Shown here: positions 1 through 11,468 of the stretch, one piece after another
Layout of the letters: every line of letters starts with the position of its first letter
Numbering within the stretch: the first letter of the stretch is position 1
DNA from: Paramecium octaurelia
Taxonomy: Eukaryota > Ciliophora > Oligohymenophorea > Peniculida > Parameciidae
Assembly: GCA_905182995.1 (NCBI GenBank)
Contig: CAJJDP010000093.1
Coordinates: 354,148-418,067, forward strand
DNA: 63,920 nt
Reading direction: 5' to 3'
Position numbers and translations under genes: made by a program
The notes under the pieces: generated by a model
The model's database searches: none
What the model was told of the DNA's origin: nothing
The model's input: only the letters and a program-made list of their open reading frames with translations

Positions 1-573
1 ATAAAATTATCTTTGTTTTAATTGAAGAATCTAACTTGATAAATAATTAGTTTTCTAGAAAGAAATAAAATTTTATTGAACTAAAATGTATTTTCAATTT
101 TTTATATTTCTTTATATTTGATTTCCTTTAAATTGCAACCAGGAAAAAAGTTTTAGGTTTTCTAACTGTTATATACCTTTATGACTCTATATCATCATCT
201 ACATTAGCACCGATATAGCTATTCTCTAATCAACTGATTATCAAATTAAAATCACTTTGAATTGAAGGAGTATATTGGAGACATGAAAAATATCAAGCAA
301 TAGAATCAAGCCTAACACTTATTTTTTCATATTTACACGTAGCTTTCCTGAATTCAATCAACCTAATAAACCAACAGATGACTTGATTATTCTTCCAAGA
401 TTTTAAAATGGTATTATTGTTTGATATTGAAATAGCATCGATGCTAATAATGTAGGATTAGTTGATCTTATACTTCATTTTCTAGAGGTTAAGAATTTAA
501 TTTAAATTCAAGTAACAAGTAATACGAACGTTTAAAAGAAAATAATTTTTATTCAATAATCAATTCACAACTT
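1..573. other. Unresolved left edge, possible gene remnant
   Basis: No complete gene is visible. On the plus strand a frame around 310-420 reads ...FPEFNQPNKPTDDLII... before a TGA. On the minus strand a frame of about 55 codons is open across 290-460. Neither has a convincing start, motif or length. With only TGA as stop, frames of this size arise by chance in DNA this AT-rich. It may be the end of a gene lying outside the window or a decayed copy. Confidence 0.3.
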
Positions 574-2890
574 TCATTTTATTAAGCTCTTCTCACATTC
601 TAAAATACTTAAAATAACAATGTATACCTTCTTTATTCTAGATCCATTCCCTATTTGGAACAAGCAAAATAGCTTAATTAAAATATGATATAGCCTCCTC
701 ATGCTTTAATAATTTCCATAAACATTATCCTTTATAAATAGATAAAAAATACCTTTATTGTATAAAAATCTTGCATCATTCGGTCTAATCTTTAGAGCTT
801 GGTCAAAAACTTGTAGAGCTTCAGAAAATTAACCCAAAAATTTTAATGAATTACCTAGATAAGTTACAAAGAAATGCCTTTCAAAAATAAGGATTCTAAA
901 TCATTCGGGGAAATTGACAAAGCTTTATCTGCCCATATAACAGCATCTTTATAATTTTCAAGCAATCCTAAAATTTAAGCTATTATATTTATTTAGCTTA
1001 GTATACCTTTTATACTAAGAGATCTAATATGGTTTTAATTGATCTGTAAAGCTTTTTCGACCTCTATAATAGACTTCTTATAATTAGAACAATACATTAA
1101 ACTCTTAGCTATATTTATAAAAGATTTATATACCTTTAACACACATCGATTTAACGTTCTTTGAGTCTAAATTTAAAATTTGATTAGCCAAATGGATTGC
1201 CTCTTCGTATTTTCCAAGCATTTATATGCATTTAGCTAATTCATAGTTATTTGATAATACACCTTTTATAAATAAAGTATCAATATGTGTAGAATCAATA
1301 CTTAGAACTTAATTAGCCCATATAATTGCTTCTTAATACTAACCAAGCTTTCTTAAACTGCAAGCTGATACTTTTAAATATGATTCACATACCTTTTATA
1401 TATAATATATTAATGTTCTTTGAATGTAAAGTCAAACTTTTCTCAGCCTATTCTAATGCTTCTTTGTATTTTTGAACTTTCAATAAGCATCTGCCTATCA
1501 TATCAAAACGTGTTTACATTTAGCCACCAATGCTTCCATATGATTGGAATCTATCATCAAAGCTTTATTGACCCAAATCAGTGCATCGTTGAATTGGTTA
1601 AGATCCATTAAAATTTAACCTTATAAATTCGTCTTAATTAATATACCTTTTAATCGAAGTGATTCGACATGCTTGGAATCAATAGATATTGCTTAATCAA
1701 CCGATTATACTGCTTCCTAGTATCTTCCAAGCATTCTTAAACTTCGCGCTTATATATTAATAACATTGATATACATCTAGTACATATCGACTACACATGC
1801 TCGGAATATATGGATAAAGCTTTTTCAGTTTATATTATTGATTCGTTGTATTTTTTAAGAAATCCTAAGCAAAGTGCTAAATTAATTATTTTTATTTTTT
1901 ATACCTTTTAAGGCTAGTGATTCAACATGGTTTTCACAGATAAGCAAAGCCTTATCTGCATATTTAATTGCCTTATCGTATTATCCAAGAAAGTTTAATG
2001 CTTTAGCTAAATATATATCTAAGACTTTGTACCTTTTACATATAATGATTCTACATGCTTTGAATAACAAGACAAAGCTTAGTCAGCCCATATCACTGAA
2101 TCATTGCAATATCCAAGCATTGCTAAGCAATTAGCTAATATAAGGTTTTTGATTTAAATACCTTTAAGGCATAGTGCCTCAACATTTTTTGAATCAATAG
2201 ACAAAACTGTATCAGAGCATTTAATTGCATCGTTGTATTTTCCAAACATTCTTAAAAACTGAGCTAATGTATGTTGCTGATGATAATACCTTTTATTAGT
2301 ATTGATTATTAATAATTCTAATTAATCAATTATTTATTGTCTAATAACTTTAATGCTACATTATAGTTATCAACTTCTTGATTCGAATTAATTATTTGAT
2401 GATCATGTTAATTTTCCTTTTAGATATCTTTCTCTATCTCTAGTCCAAGATTTAGAATTTTTTCGGACAATAAGTTTATCATATATTTTTGACATTCTTT
2501 CACATTGTACAATAGATCAGTTTCTATTTCATCAAATTTTATTATTTATTCAATTACTTCGTTCATTTGCCCTTAATCCAACTTTGTCAATCTCTCTAGA
2601 GATATTGAATATTTTGCTTTCAATCCTTAAAATAATTAAGCAGATAACTCATCAATCTCCTTAATCATCTAATCTAAAGTTCTTATTAAATTTTCGCACT
2701 TCTGTTTAATTTTGAAGATGTGTTCCTCTAATTTATTTATATTTTATTAGTCTTGTATGTGAGGAGAGTGATGTCCTAATTTTAAACATTCGAGACAGTA
2801 AATTCTATTAGCTTTGCATTCCTTATTAAAACAAACTAAGTAAGCTAATTCATTTTTTTCCTTAGGACATTTGATAAGATGATTTTGCAT
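574..2890 (-). CDS. TPR-repeat protein with Cys/His N-terminal motif
   Basis: Begins at the ATG at 2890 and ends at TGA 576-574, reading TAA/TAG as Gln. The first 45 residues carry a Cys/His cluster (C9, a C-x4-C, a C-x2-C, then GHHSPH) resembling a degenerate B-box-type zinc site. A helical, probably coiled-coil stretch of about 130 residues follows. Then come about 13 TPR-like units, e.g. FGKYNDAIKCSDTVL..ID, each closing on LKG, IKG or similar. Almost every unit is interrupted at the same point (codon AA-A-G|) by an intron of 22-28 nt starting GTA and ending AG. TPR arrays are protein-protein scaffolds; the partner is unknown. One intron starts with GC rather than GT (855-877). No frameshift is needed, so the gene looks intact. 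The TPR family call is secure; the role is not. Confidence 0.82.
855..877 (-). other. GC-AG intron in the TPR gene
   Basis: Read on the minus strand, this 23-nt segment starts GCATTT and ends CTAG. It sits exactly where the other TPR units have their GTA..AG introns, and removing it restores the TPR frame (...LFLKG-NSLKFLG...). It is therefore either a functional GC-AG intron or a splice donor damaged by a T-to-C change. Confidence 0.6.
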
Positions 2891-3835
2891 AAATTATTTA
2901 TTAAAGGTATTTCTATATCTATTAAATTTATGTATATTTATGAATTATATTATGATAACTTAATCAAATTTTATTTTCAGCAAATGATTCAACTTTTTGA
3001 AAATGCTTTATAAAACTAAATGAATTCTTTCAAATATCAAATGCAGTTATTAAGATGATAATAATTTTCTAAAACGTTCTTCAGAATTTTGTGTATTCCA
3101 ACTATTTTAAAGTTCTATATTAATAGCAAACACAACCCATTCTCTGTTTTATTTGGATTAATTAATCTGGTACCAAAGTTTAATCTAGAAAAATTTCTAT
3201 TTAAAATAAATTGTCTTTTATTATTATTATCTATTTTTATTACCTAATTATTTAATCAATTAGATTTTTTTGTACATTGAGGTATGAATAAACAAGTGTA
3301 GTGTCAATGAATTCTGTGGGGATGTATAAATTTAAGTTAAATTACAAAACTTTAGAAGTAAAATAACAAGAATTTTAAATAGAATAAAGAAAAGTCATTT
3401 TGTCTGTGATTATTGTTCAAGTGCTATTTGATTAAATAAATTAATAATAAAACCAATATATCTAACAATTTATTGTCAGTATTAAAATAATTCTCCATAA
3501 GTCACTTTAATAGATTAATCAAATTTTTTATAGGAGTAGATCATCGAATGGATAAGATAATACGCCTTAGCTAGAATTATTTCCAATGAAAAAGACTATT
3601 TTGAAGCAAACATAATTACTAAATATTTTAAATTAGGATTAAGCCAATATCATAATATTTGAAGAAACAGTATTTATTTATTAAGTTACATTTTAATATA
3701 ATAATATGAGTTATTTCTTTTGATTTGGATAAATATATGAATTGAGCATTTCTATCTAATTTTGAATAAATTTTAGATTTACAATTAAATTAATACAATT
3801 TATTTGGTCTTAAATAACTTTAATTAAATAAAAAC
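2891..3835. other. AT-rich spacer, no gene seen
   Basis: Divergent intergenic region between the TPR gene (leftward) and the Cys-rich protein gene (rightward), so it should hold both promoters. No frame of useful length or recognisable motif was found on either strand, apart from runs of A and T. Confidence 0.5.
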
Positions 3836-5471
3836 ATGAAGATATATTACTCTCTTCTGCAATTTATATTTTACATTGCATAGTCTTAAGAATCATGGAA
3901 AACTATTTATTAGGAATTTACAGGTTCAAATTGGGATGCTTCAAGTAATTTAACTTTTAATTAGGATGGTACATCTCTACTTCCTACGCTCGTCCATTTA
4001 GCCAGTGCGGAAATTAGAAGCTATTTGGAGGAGATTCAGTTTTCGGTATTGATACATTAATTTCTACACAATTTGCTCTTCCTCCTCATTATTAATTACG
4101 AATATCATTAGATTTATGGAAGTACTAAATATGTTATTGTTTTGAGTTGATAGTTGGGATGGCGAGATATTGAAAATGGTATTTGATAGTGAAATTAGGT
4201 AAAGGTCATTTATTTTAACTGATGGATAATAAATTTGTGGCCGAATAGACCCCATTTTTTTAGAATATAATACCCCTATTGTAATTACTGTATCATATCA
4301 CAATTCCAAATCTGTAGTTATCATAATGACTTCAACTTTGGATTAGTCTGAAAAAGATGTATTATAATTGTCTTAATTTAGGAATCATGGGGATTTTAAA
4401 ATTTATAAATTGAAATTTTAGAATGTCCTCCAGGATGTGCATTCTGCTCAGATTCAACATCATAATGTAAATTTTGGAAAAATGTTGAATCCTATTAGTT
4501 TGGCAAATCTACAGAAGAAGGATGGCTGATTGATGGGTCTTAACAAATTACTTCAAGTTTTTGCAATGGTGTAAGAATATTAGGTGGGATTAATATTCTA
4601 TAAAAAGGATAAGGAGTAGTCAACCTTATGGAATCTCTAGTTCCTCACTTTAAAGTTCAGATAATGGTCAAAATATGGGTAATTGGAGAATGGTAAAATG
4701 AAGAATTTGCTTTTGAGATTGATGGTTAACTATACGATGGAATCACAATTGTTTCTGACGATTTTATTTATCCTAATTGCTAAAAACAAAAAGTGAGAAT
4801 TCTTAACGTTGATGTAAATACATTTCATTCCTCTCCTTCTATTAAATTATCAATGAAAACTAGTAAAAATATCGAAGCTATAGCACATTGGGGATTTTAA
4901 TCAACTGAGATGTTTATTGCTATATGCGCAAGTAGATGTTAAACATGCACAGGAGAATTAGATTCATAATGTGTTATATGCCTAGAACCATGGATAAAAA
5001 TAAATATTGGATGCATAGGTATCTATTATATTCTTTAAATAAGCCCCTCCTTTAGAATGCTCTTAAATTCAAATTATTGAATAATAAAATAAATAAGTAG
5101 ATCTTAAGAACTCATTTCAAATAAACATTGATGAATTGGCTTAAAATTTGGGAGAGATCGGTTAAAAAACAGTTACTATAGATAAACTTATTTACTCTAT
5201 TAATTTTTAGATTTAAGTTAGATGTTCAGAATAAAAAATAGTATAAAGCTTTTTCAGAAGTTGTTAATAATGTTATGAAGACTAATATAAACTTTCAAAT
5301 TAATGTCCCAATAAAAGCAACATTTTAAGATACAATGCAATATTTCATTAGGTTATGGAATAAGAAAAAGTATTAATAATAACTATTTCTGAATCAAAAT
5401 TGTAAATTCTTTAAGTATTATCAACTGAAGAAGAGTCAATTCAAGTTTTAATTTTGTAAATTTAGATTTGA
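3836..5471 (+). CDS. Secreted or surface Cys-rich protein, ciliate furin-like family
   Basis: The ATG at 3836 starts a signal peptide (MKIYYSLLQFIFYIAQSQES). A first globular domain has the pattern W-x-I-Y, FSQCGN, FGGDSVFGIDTLIS, LPPHYQLRISLDLW and W-D-G-E. It is followed by ECPPGCAFCSDSTSQC-KFW, a second similar domain, and a Cys pair region (CASRCQTCTGELDSQCVICLEPW). This is the architecture of the large ciliate family of extracellular proteins with growth-factor-receptor-like Cys modules. Four introns restore the frame: 3945-3964 (20 nt), 4122-4153 (32), 4359-4381 (23) and 5019-5043 (25). The spliced length is 1,536 nt = 511 codons plus TGA, which supports the model. Relatives are usually longer, and a further Cys-containing frame lies downstream (5562-5909), so this may be a truncated member. 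Function is unknown; a cell-surface or ciliary role is a guess. Confidence 0.75.
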
Positions 5472-5561
5472 ATCATGATTTTATTGACATATCCAAAGTT
5501 ATACGTTAAATTGCATTTTTTTGATCATTCTAAATAGAGATTATAGTAGTAATGATCAAAA

Positions 5562-5909
5562 ATGATATCATGTTCTGCAAATCGTGATTGTTTAGTGAAC
5601 ATTTACAGCATAATAATAACTTGTCTACCAGGGTATTAAATAATATGTCTTTAGAACATTATGAATTTAGAATCGGTAGAATAATAAGGAACATTCTAAT
5701 TCAATTAATTTTATATGTTATCCAGTTTTATACAATAATATTACTACCAATCAATTGATATAATTGATAATATTTTAGGAATAATTTTTGAAATAATTAT
5801 TATTATAAATGAATTTGGATTGAATGAAAATTATTGTTTCTAACTTCAAAATCAAACTAATGAAGATAAAAAATATTATGAAGATCCTTTTAGAAATCTG
5901 ACTCCGTGA
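5562..5909 (+). pseudogene. Possible detached 3' part of the Cys-rich protein gene
   Basis: A TGA-free frame of 115 codons opens with ATG at 5562 (MISCSANRDC...TCLPGY). Its C-x-P-G-Y style resembles the Cys modules of the preceding gene, and it continues into an Ile/Asn-rich stretch. It lies 90 nt beyond that gene's TGA in another frame, and no canonical intron that joins them was found. The simplest reading is that a longer ancestral gene lost its frame near 5471. An independent small gene or chance frame remains possible. Confidence 0.35.
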
Positions 5910-5959
5910 TGTTTCACCATCTTTAATATTTTTAATTGTTTATTGAATGAAAAGGTTGT

Positions 5960-5978
5960 ATGATAGCTCTGCTATCAT
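5960..5978. repeat. Perfect 8-bp hairpin
   Basis: ATGATAGC, loop TCT, GCTATCAT. It lies in the short spacer between the Cys-rich fragment and the WD40 gene. It could be a terminator-like or cruciform structure; no function can be assigned. Confidence 0.4.
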
Positions 5979-6315
5979 TTCTGAATGATTGAAATAAATA
6001 ATTAGATTATAATGTGATTTAAATAAGGCCGCAACGTTTATTGCAGTAGTTTGCTGACAGATAAACAATACTTTTCACACAAAGAACTTCGATTGTTATT
6101 TTTCATTGATAATTTAATGCTAATTATTATAGGGCATATATTTAAGAAGTGGAATTCAAGAATTTTTGGAATAAGCATTCTTTTAAATTGTTTTCCCAAA
6201 TCTCAATAAATGATCTGGATTGCGGTAAAGTATATCTCAATAAATAAAGATAATTAATAGTATTTAAATTGAATTTTGCAATATTTATATTAGATTTTTA
6301 CCATATTTTTTTATT

Positions 6316-7864
6316 ATGTTTTAACCAAAAATGATAGAATTAGAAGAATAACTCAATTGCAGCAAAAATCATAAACAACCTATTCAAATAGTTATTTTAG
6401 AGAAAAACTTGAAGAGAGAGGAACACCTTTTGTGTTCTATTTGTCTGGAAAATTTTGAATCAGATACTAAAATAATTGGATTTAAAAAAGTACTCTAAAT
6501 GATTCAAGAAAACTAAAAAAAATAAGAAGAAAATAAATAAAGATTAATTAAAAAAGATGCGGAATTGATAGAATAATTTTTGAACGAACTCCATACATTA
6601 AGATCATACTTTATCTTATAATTTGATGAATTGATATCTAATTCAGAAGAGTGGATCAATAGTCTTAATGCTATTGGATAACATAATGTAAACTATAGCT
6701 TCTTTGATGAATTAGATATAATTATTGATAGTAGAATTGAAAACTAATTCAATTAAGCGTCAATAGTTAATAAAATCAAAACACTTAATAAATCATTTTG
6801 TGACAAAATTGATTTGAAATTATCTACTCTTAAGAACTAAGAAATATATTCATAATGCGACAATATTATAACCAATTTAAGTATGATTCATCATATGAAA
6901 TTAATTGATAATTCAATAAAGCAATCACTTGTATGCTATGCAATTTCTTTTAATTAATCTGGATCACTCATGATTTCAACTTCTAATTAGGACATTAAAG
7001 TATGGAATTTTGAATAAGGTAGAATGAATGAAATTAACAAACTTAGTGGACATACATAATCTATATCTTGCCTGTAATTTAGCAAGTTTAGCAATAGTTT
7101 CGTATCGACAGATTTTGATAAATCAATTAGATGTTGGAAATAAATTAAATAAAATGAATGGTAGAGTTCCTAACCCTATTGTTAACATACTAATGGTATA
7201 AATTGTTTACTTTTAAATCAATCTGAAAATACACTTGTTTCTGGAAGTCAAGATAAATCAATTAAAATTTGGAATATTGATTTTGTTGATAATTAATTAA
7301 CTTATCTTTATCGTTAGATAAACATACAGCTAATGTTTATGGTTTATCCTTGAATTAACCAGAAGATACTTTAGTTTCTTGTGGGGGTGATAAATAAATA
7401 ATCATTTGGAAGAAGATAAACAAAGAACAAAAGTGGTAATTTGAAGATGTAGTTATTTAATCAACTTAAGAAGTTGGATGTAGATTAAGCTTCTTAAATG
7501 ATTCCTAATTTATTTGGGTGACAGGAGATAAATTAAGTAAGGATTGCATCAGTACATTTGAGCTCAATAATGAAAATATCAAGAAAATTTGAAAAAAGAA
7601 GTAAAATTAATTCAAAATACTAATGATTTGGATCTTTGTTTTTTTCCAATCTTTTAAGACAAAAAAAACAATGTAATTATTGTTAAACATAAATGTTATG
7701 TTTATGTGATCAATGTATCGAAAGAAGGCTAATTGACAATTATCACTTAGTGTAAATACGAATCAAATAGTATCTAAGGAGCATTAACTAATGATGGAAA
7801 ATATTTAGTAACTTGGGATAAAGTGGGCCAAAAATATAATACTTATGAATTATAAATTTATTGA
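6316..7864 (+). pseudogene. WD40 protein with Cys/His head, two frameshifts
   Basis: Starts MFQPKMIELEEQLNCSKNH at 6316. The head has C15-x3-H19 and CSICLENF, like a small zinc site. A coiled region of about 150 residues contains YSFFDELD, and at least five WD units follow (e.g. STSNQDIKVW, STDFDKSIRCW, SGSQDKSIKIW, SCGGDKQIIIW). It aligns throughout with the intact paralogue at 15884-17500. Two single-base losses break it: near 7305 (LTYLY | DKHTANVYGLSLNQ) and near 7587 (ENIKK | NLKKEVKL). The final frame ends YLVTWDKVGQKYNTYELQIY at TGA 7862-7864. The length, 1,549 nt, is two bases short of a multiple of three, as expected. It is either a young pseudogene or assembly error at two homopolymer-like sites. 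Confidence 0.8.
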
Positions 7865-9101
7865 GTATTGTGTATAATAAGTAAATAAGTAGAGCATCAA
7901 ATTAAGATTCTAAAAAGTCCAAGAAAATTACTAGCCAGTATTCCTTACATAAAAACCATCAAACTAGAAAGATCTCTCAAACATTAACAACTTTCAAAAT
8001 GAGAAAGTCTAACCCATAAACCCTTTCCCTCAAAGTAATTTATTTTTGAAAAATCCAATTACTATAATCATTAATTTATTCTTTCGTTTTATAGAATTAG
8101 ATTCAGGTTATCTGAATCCAAAAATTTCAGACAAATAGATAATCTTCAAGTTCAGAGTTTTGAATCGTGCCATAGAAAACAGATATTTTAATTTTGTCAA
8201 TAAAGAGCATGTTTGGTCAAAATTATAACTTATAATTTACATTAACAAGACAAATATGATATGATTGTTATAACACAAAAATACAATTACAATTAGGTTT
8301 ACCAATATATTCAAATTCAACTCTTAAGCATACCTAACTGACTATTAATAACTATAAAATTAAAAAAGAAGAAAGAAAGATGCTTTTTGTATGATAGAAA
8401 TTTTTAGAAGTAGGAATCAAATTACAAAAAGCATCTTAATATGACATGCATTGAAAATCTATATGTTACCTTCTAAAGTGTTCAATATTGAATCAATCAA
8501 AACAATTATAAATTTAAAAACAATAGAATCCTTTGGTTAATTCTGATTTCAATGATCTAAGAATCACAATATATTAAGTAACCCACATAAATGGCTTTAG
8601 ATTTAATGTCTAAATGTTAAAGATCAATAAAAAAAAAATATTACTAATGGTAATATATTAACACCATTTACAATCTTTTAATTTATAGCAGAATTCCACT
8701 TAATGAATGTGTTTGCGCTACTCTGGAGAGTTGAATTCTTATACCTTAAGAACTTTATACCCATCTATTCTGCTTAGCAGCTACAAATATTTCTTAGGCT
8801 TATAATGTATAATTGAGTTTAAAACACAATATGAATAGGATGTGATCTTTGAAAAATAAATAATTACATCTACAATTAAGAAAAGTAGCTATTTAAATAT
8901 ATAAAATTGACACAACTAAACAAAATAGATATAACAAAGACCTTTGCTTTAAATAATCTTTATGAACAGACTAGATGACTTAATCAATTGTTATGTCGAT
9001 GTCAAAATTTCAGAGCTATAGTTTAGCGGTTGAGATGTATGAATTTATAATGTATTTTAAAATCACGAGAGTGAATAATAATTAATTTTATTTAAATATA
9101 G
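7865..9101. other. Spacer with a long inverted repeat, no gene
   Basis: Convergent spacer between two WD40 genes. I see no coding frame. It contains the 15-bp inverted repeat listed separately (8377-8437), and near 9015-9035 a short stretch (TAGTTTAGCGGTTGAGAT) that looks like a tRNA D-arm but has no matching T-arm or acceptor stem. Confidence 0.5.
8377..8437. repeat. 15-bp perfect inverted repeat, 31-nt loop
   Basis: AAGATGCTTTTTGTA at 8377-8391 and its exact complement TACAAAAAGCATCTT at 8423-8437, separated by 31 nt. A perfect 15-bp stem is unlikely by chance in a window of this size. It may be the remnant of a small foldback element or a transcribed hairpin. Confidence 0.6.
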
Positions 9102-10109
9102 TCATTCAATTGCTTTTCTTACTTACAATTATTTTTATTGGTTATCCCAGGTTATTAAATAGTATCCATTTGAACTCATCGAACCAAAAAGAGAATTATG
9201 TTAAAATTTTATTGAATGATCTAATTTAAATTGTTATGTTTCATCTTTCTTTAAAATATTTATCGAACATCCATTTTTGGCTATTAATATCTATTATTTG
9301 TGTAAATATTATAAAGGAAAATAACAGACATCTTCTTCACATCCATTAATTTATAAATCATATTTTTTCTAGTATAATTAAGTTTTATCATTTATAATAA
9401 AAAATGATAGCAGACCTTTTTGAAGTGGTTGAAATGAAAAGCAATTTTCAGAAGTAAAAGATAATCTAAAACCCCCTGTCTCTGTTTAAATTCTTTGAAT
9501 TTAAATCCATAGATTATGCTCTTTCGAATATCTGAATATTAAAATGAATTTATCATGGCCGCATGATATTAAAGTGTTTGATGACTCCTCTAAGCTAAGA
9601 GCAAACACCCAATTAGAATGATCGGCAATTATTTACTAGCATTTCCAATCTTTATCCATTTTCCAAATTCTAATTGTATTATCACACCCACTTGAAATTA
9701 TGAGGTTATCTTCAATATTCAAAATTAAGCATCTAATGTAATATGTATGACCAAATAATTTCTGTTAGCTAATATATTTTTAATCCGAAGTACGCGACCA
9801 GATAATAATCGAATTATCACTGCTTGATGATATAAATGAATTAGATTGATGCATGAATATCAAGGTATCAACATAACCTGAATGCTCATTTAAAACTACT
9901 ATTGGTTTAAGTACTTCCTTGCTGAAATCAAAAACTTTAATGGCAGTATTACAAGCAGCAACTACTAACTAGTTATCTTAACTTATTGCAATTGCTTAGC
10001 ATAATTCTGGTTATGTTATTGAAATCTTTGATAATAATTCATATTTTGCCACCTAATTAGCGTATTTCTTGCTTTCATTGCATAAATGATGTGATTATTA
10101 TTATCCCAT
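9102..10109 (-). CDS. Short WD40-repeat protein
   Basis: From ATG 10109 to TGA 9104-9102 is 1,008 nt, 335 codons with no internal TGA, frameshift or intron. WD40 units are recognisable: AACNTAIKVF, SSSSDNSIIIWS, SSGCDNTIRIWK, SCGHDKFILIF. The C-terminus (YLITWDNQ...) matches the end of the WD40 genes at 6316 and 15884, so these are paralogues. The Cys/His head and helical linker of those relatives are missing. Upstream on the same strand, 10257-10420 holds a related-looking fragment (CIDHNKQNLGFMKID...), so the 5' part has probably been lost by decay. MGQQQS at the start is a weak N-myristoylation-like context. WD40 propellers act as protein-binding platforms; the partner is unknown. Confidence 0.68.
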
Positions 10110-10645
10110 AAATTTTTATTATGTTGGTTATAAATAAAAAAATTTCATATATATATATATGGAAGCATTATTCCACTAATAGTTCAATATAGTTAGTATA
10201 TTTACATTTAATAATTTAAAGGGATACAATGATTAATATAAAATAAATTAAATATACCTTTGAGTTTTGATCAAATAGGTTTAATTGTTTTCAAATTACT
10301 TGCTTAAGATCAGTCTATACAATTGTTTAATAGCATCCTTATTATCTATTTTCATAAAACCCAAATTCTGCTTATTATGATCAATACAAATGTTTAGTTA
10401 TAATAATTCCAAAAGGATGTAGTATTATAAAATTTCAATATTTATTTAACAAAGAAATTGAAATAAATATTTACTCTCAAATAATAGGTAATCTATAATT
10501 TTATTTGTTTAGAATGATTATTAAGTAAATCAAAAGATAAAAGAGATGAATTTAATCAAAATTTATATCCACCTTTTAGCATAAATGATTCTGTTATTAT
10601 TAGGTGATAGAATCATTGACTTTCCCTCTCATGTTTTTGTTCTTC
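10110..10645. other. Spacer with decayed 5' piece of a WD40-family gene
   Basis: The minus-strand frame at about 10257-10420 reads ICIDHNKQNLGFMKIDNK..., reminiscent of the CSKNHNQPIQMVLFDE head of the WD40 paralogue at 15884. It is out of frame with the WD40 ORF below it. The rest is AT-rich, including an (AT)n run at about 10147-10160. Confidence 0.4.
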
Positions 10646-11173
10646 TCAATCTGCAGACTGATCCTCATTTTATATAGATGTTTCAGAGCATCTAGTTATC
10701 TGCTAAATAGTCTCATACACGATGGACAAACCTATCTACCATGCCTCTACCTTCATATCTTTTTTCATTCTTGATTATTTCCTCTTGCAACTAGTAATCT
10801 TATATTTTATCTTAGGAAGCTAAAAAAGGGATGACATTGTTCCATTTTTCTCCATAAGATCAATATTCCCTAATTTTAATGAAGGTCCCTACACGTCTAC
10901 CTTGGGTACATCCATAAACCAACCTAAACTATTGACAATATCCAAAATTGCTACTTTGGCATCACAAGTACATCTAAAATTTTCTAGTGAGCCCTATTAC
11001 TATTATTCAAAAATCTATTCCATCTGTTCAGTATTACTTTTGAATTTTATCTACCTATTCCCCCGCATAACAGATCAATTAAGCGGCTGTTCCTCTATTT
11101 ATTCTTCTGATGCTTCACTTTCCTATTCCTCCACCTCTTTCAAATTTTATAATATTCTTTTTCTCCTTAACAT
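10646..11173 (-). pseudogene. Unknown acidic ORF next to the telomere, one in-frame TGA
   Basis: The frame from ATG 11173 reads about 32 codons of Glu-rich sequence, reaches TGA at 11077-11075, then continues in the same frame from ATG 11068 for 140 codons to TGA 10648-10646. The second part is Gln/Lys/Glu-rich, with CTCDAKVAILDIVNSLGWF and VDVQGPSLKLGN. Base composition is clearly less AT-rich than the surroundings, as for coding DNA. I do not recognise the family. It may be two short ORFs, a gene with a nonsense change, or a subtelomeric remnant. The plus-strand standard-code ORFs here are shadows. Confidence 0.4.
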
Positions 11174-11207
11174 GCGTCAATCAATTATTTCTTATAATTA
11201 CTATCCG

Positions 11208-11233
11208 TTGGGTTTGGGGTTGGGGTTGGGGTT
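11208..11233 (+). repeat. Telomere repeat tract (G3T3 + G4T2)
   Basis: TTGGGTTTGGGG then TTGGGG units running straight into the N gap. The G-rich strand runs 5' to 3' to the right, which is the correct orientation for a chromosome end terminating the sequence on the left. The mixture of one GGGTTT among GGGGTT units is the pattern known for aurelia-type Paramecium telomerase. It marks a real macronuclear end inside the scaffold. Confidence 0.92.
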
Positions 11234-11468
11234 NNNNNNNNNNNNNNNNNNNNNNNNNNNNNNNNNNNNNNNNNNNNNNNNNNNNNNNNNNNNNNNNNNN
11301 NNNNNNNNNNNNNNNNNNNNNNNNNNNNNNNNNNNNNNNNNNNNNNNNNNNNNNNNNNNNNNNNNNNNNNNNNNNNNNNNNNNNNNNNNNNNNNNNNNNN
11401 NNNNNNNNNNNNNNNNNNNNNNNNNNNNNNNNNNNNNNNNNNNNNNNNNNNNNNNNNNNNNNNNNNNN
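11234..11468. other. 235-base assembly gap
   Basis: A run of N directly abutting the telomere tract. No content can be stated. Predicted proteins that cross it are artefacts. Confidence 0.99.

Noticed and set aside
9009..9085. tRNA-like stretch (TAGTTTAGCGGTTGAGAT resembles a D-arm)
   Set aside because: No matching acceptor stem, no TTCRA T-loop and no credible anticodon arm downstream. At best it is a degenerate tRNA remnant.
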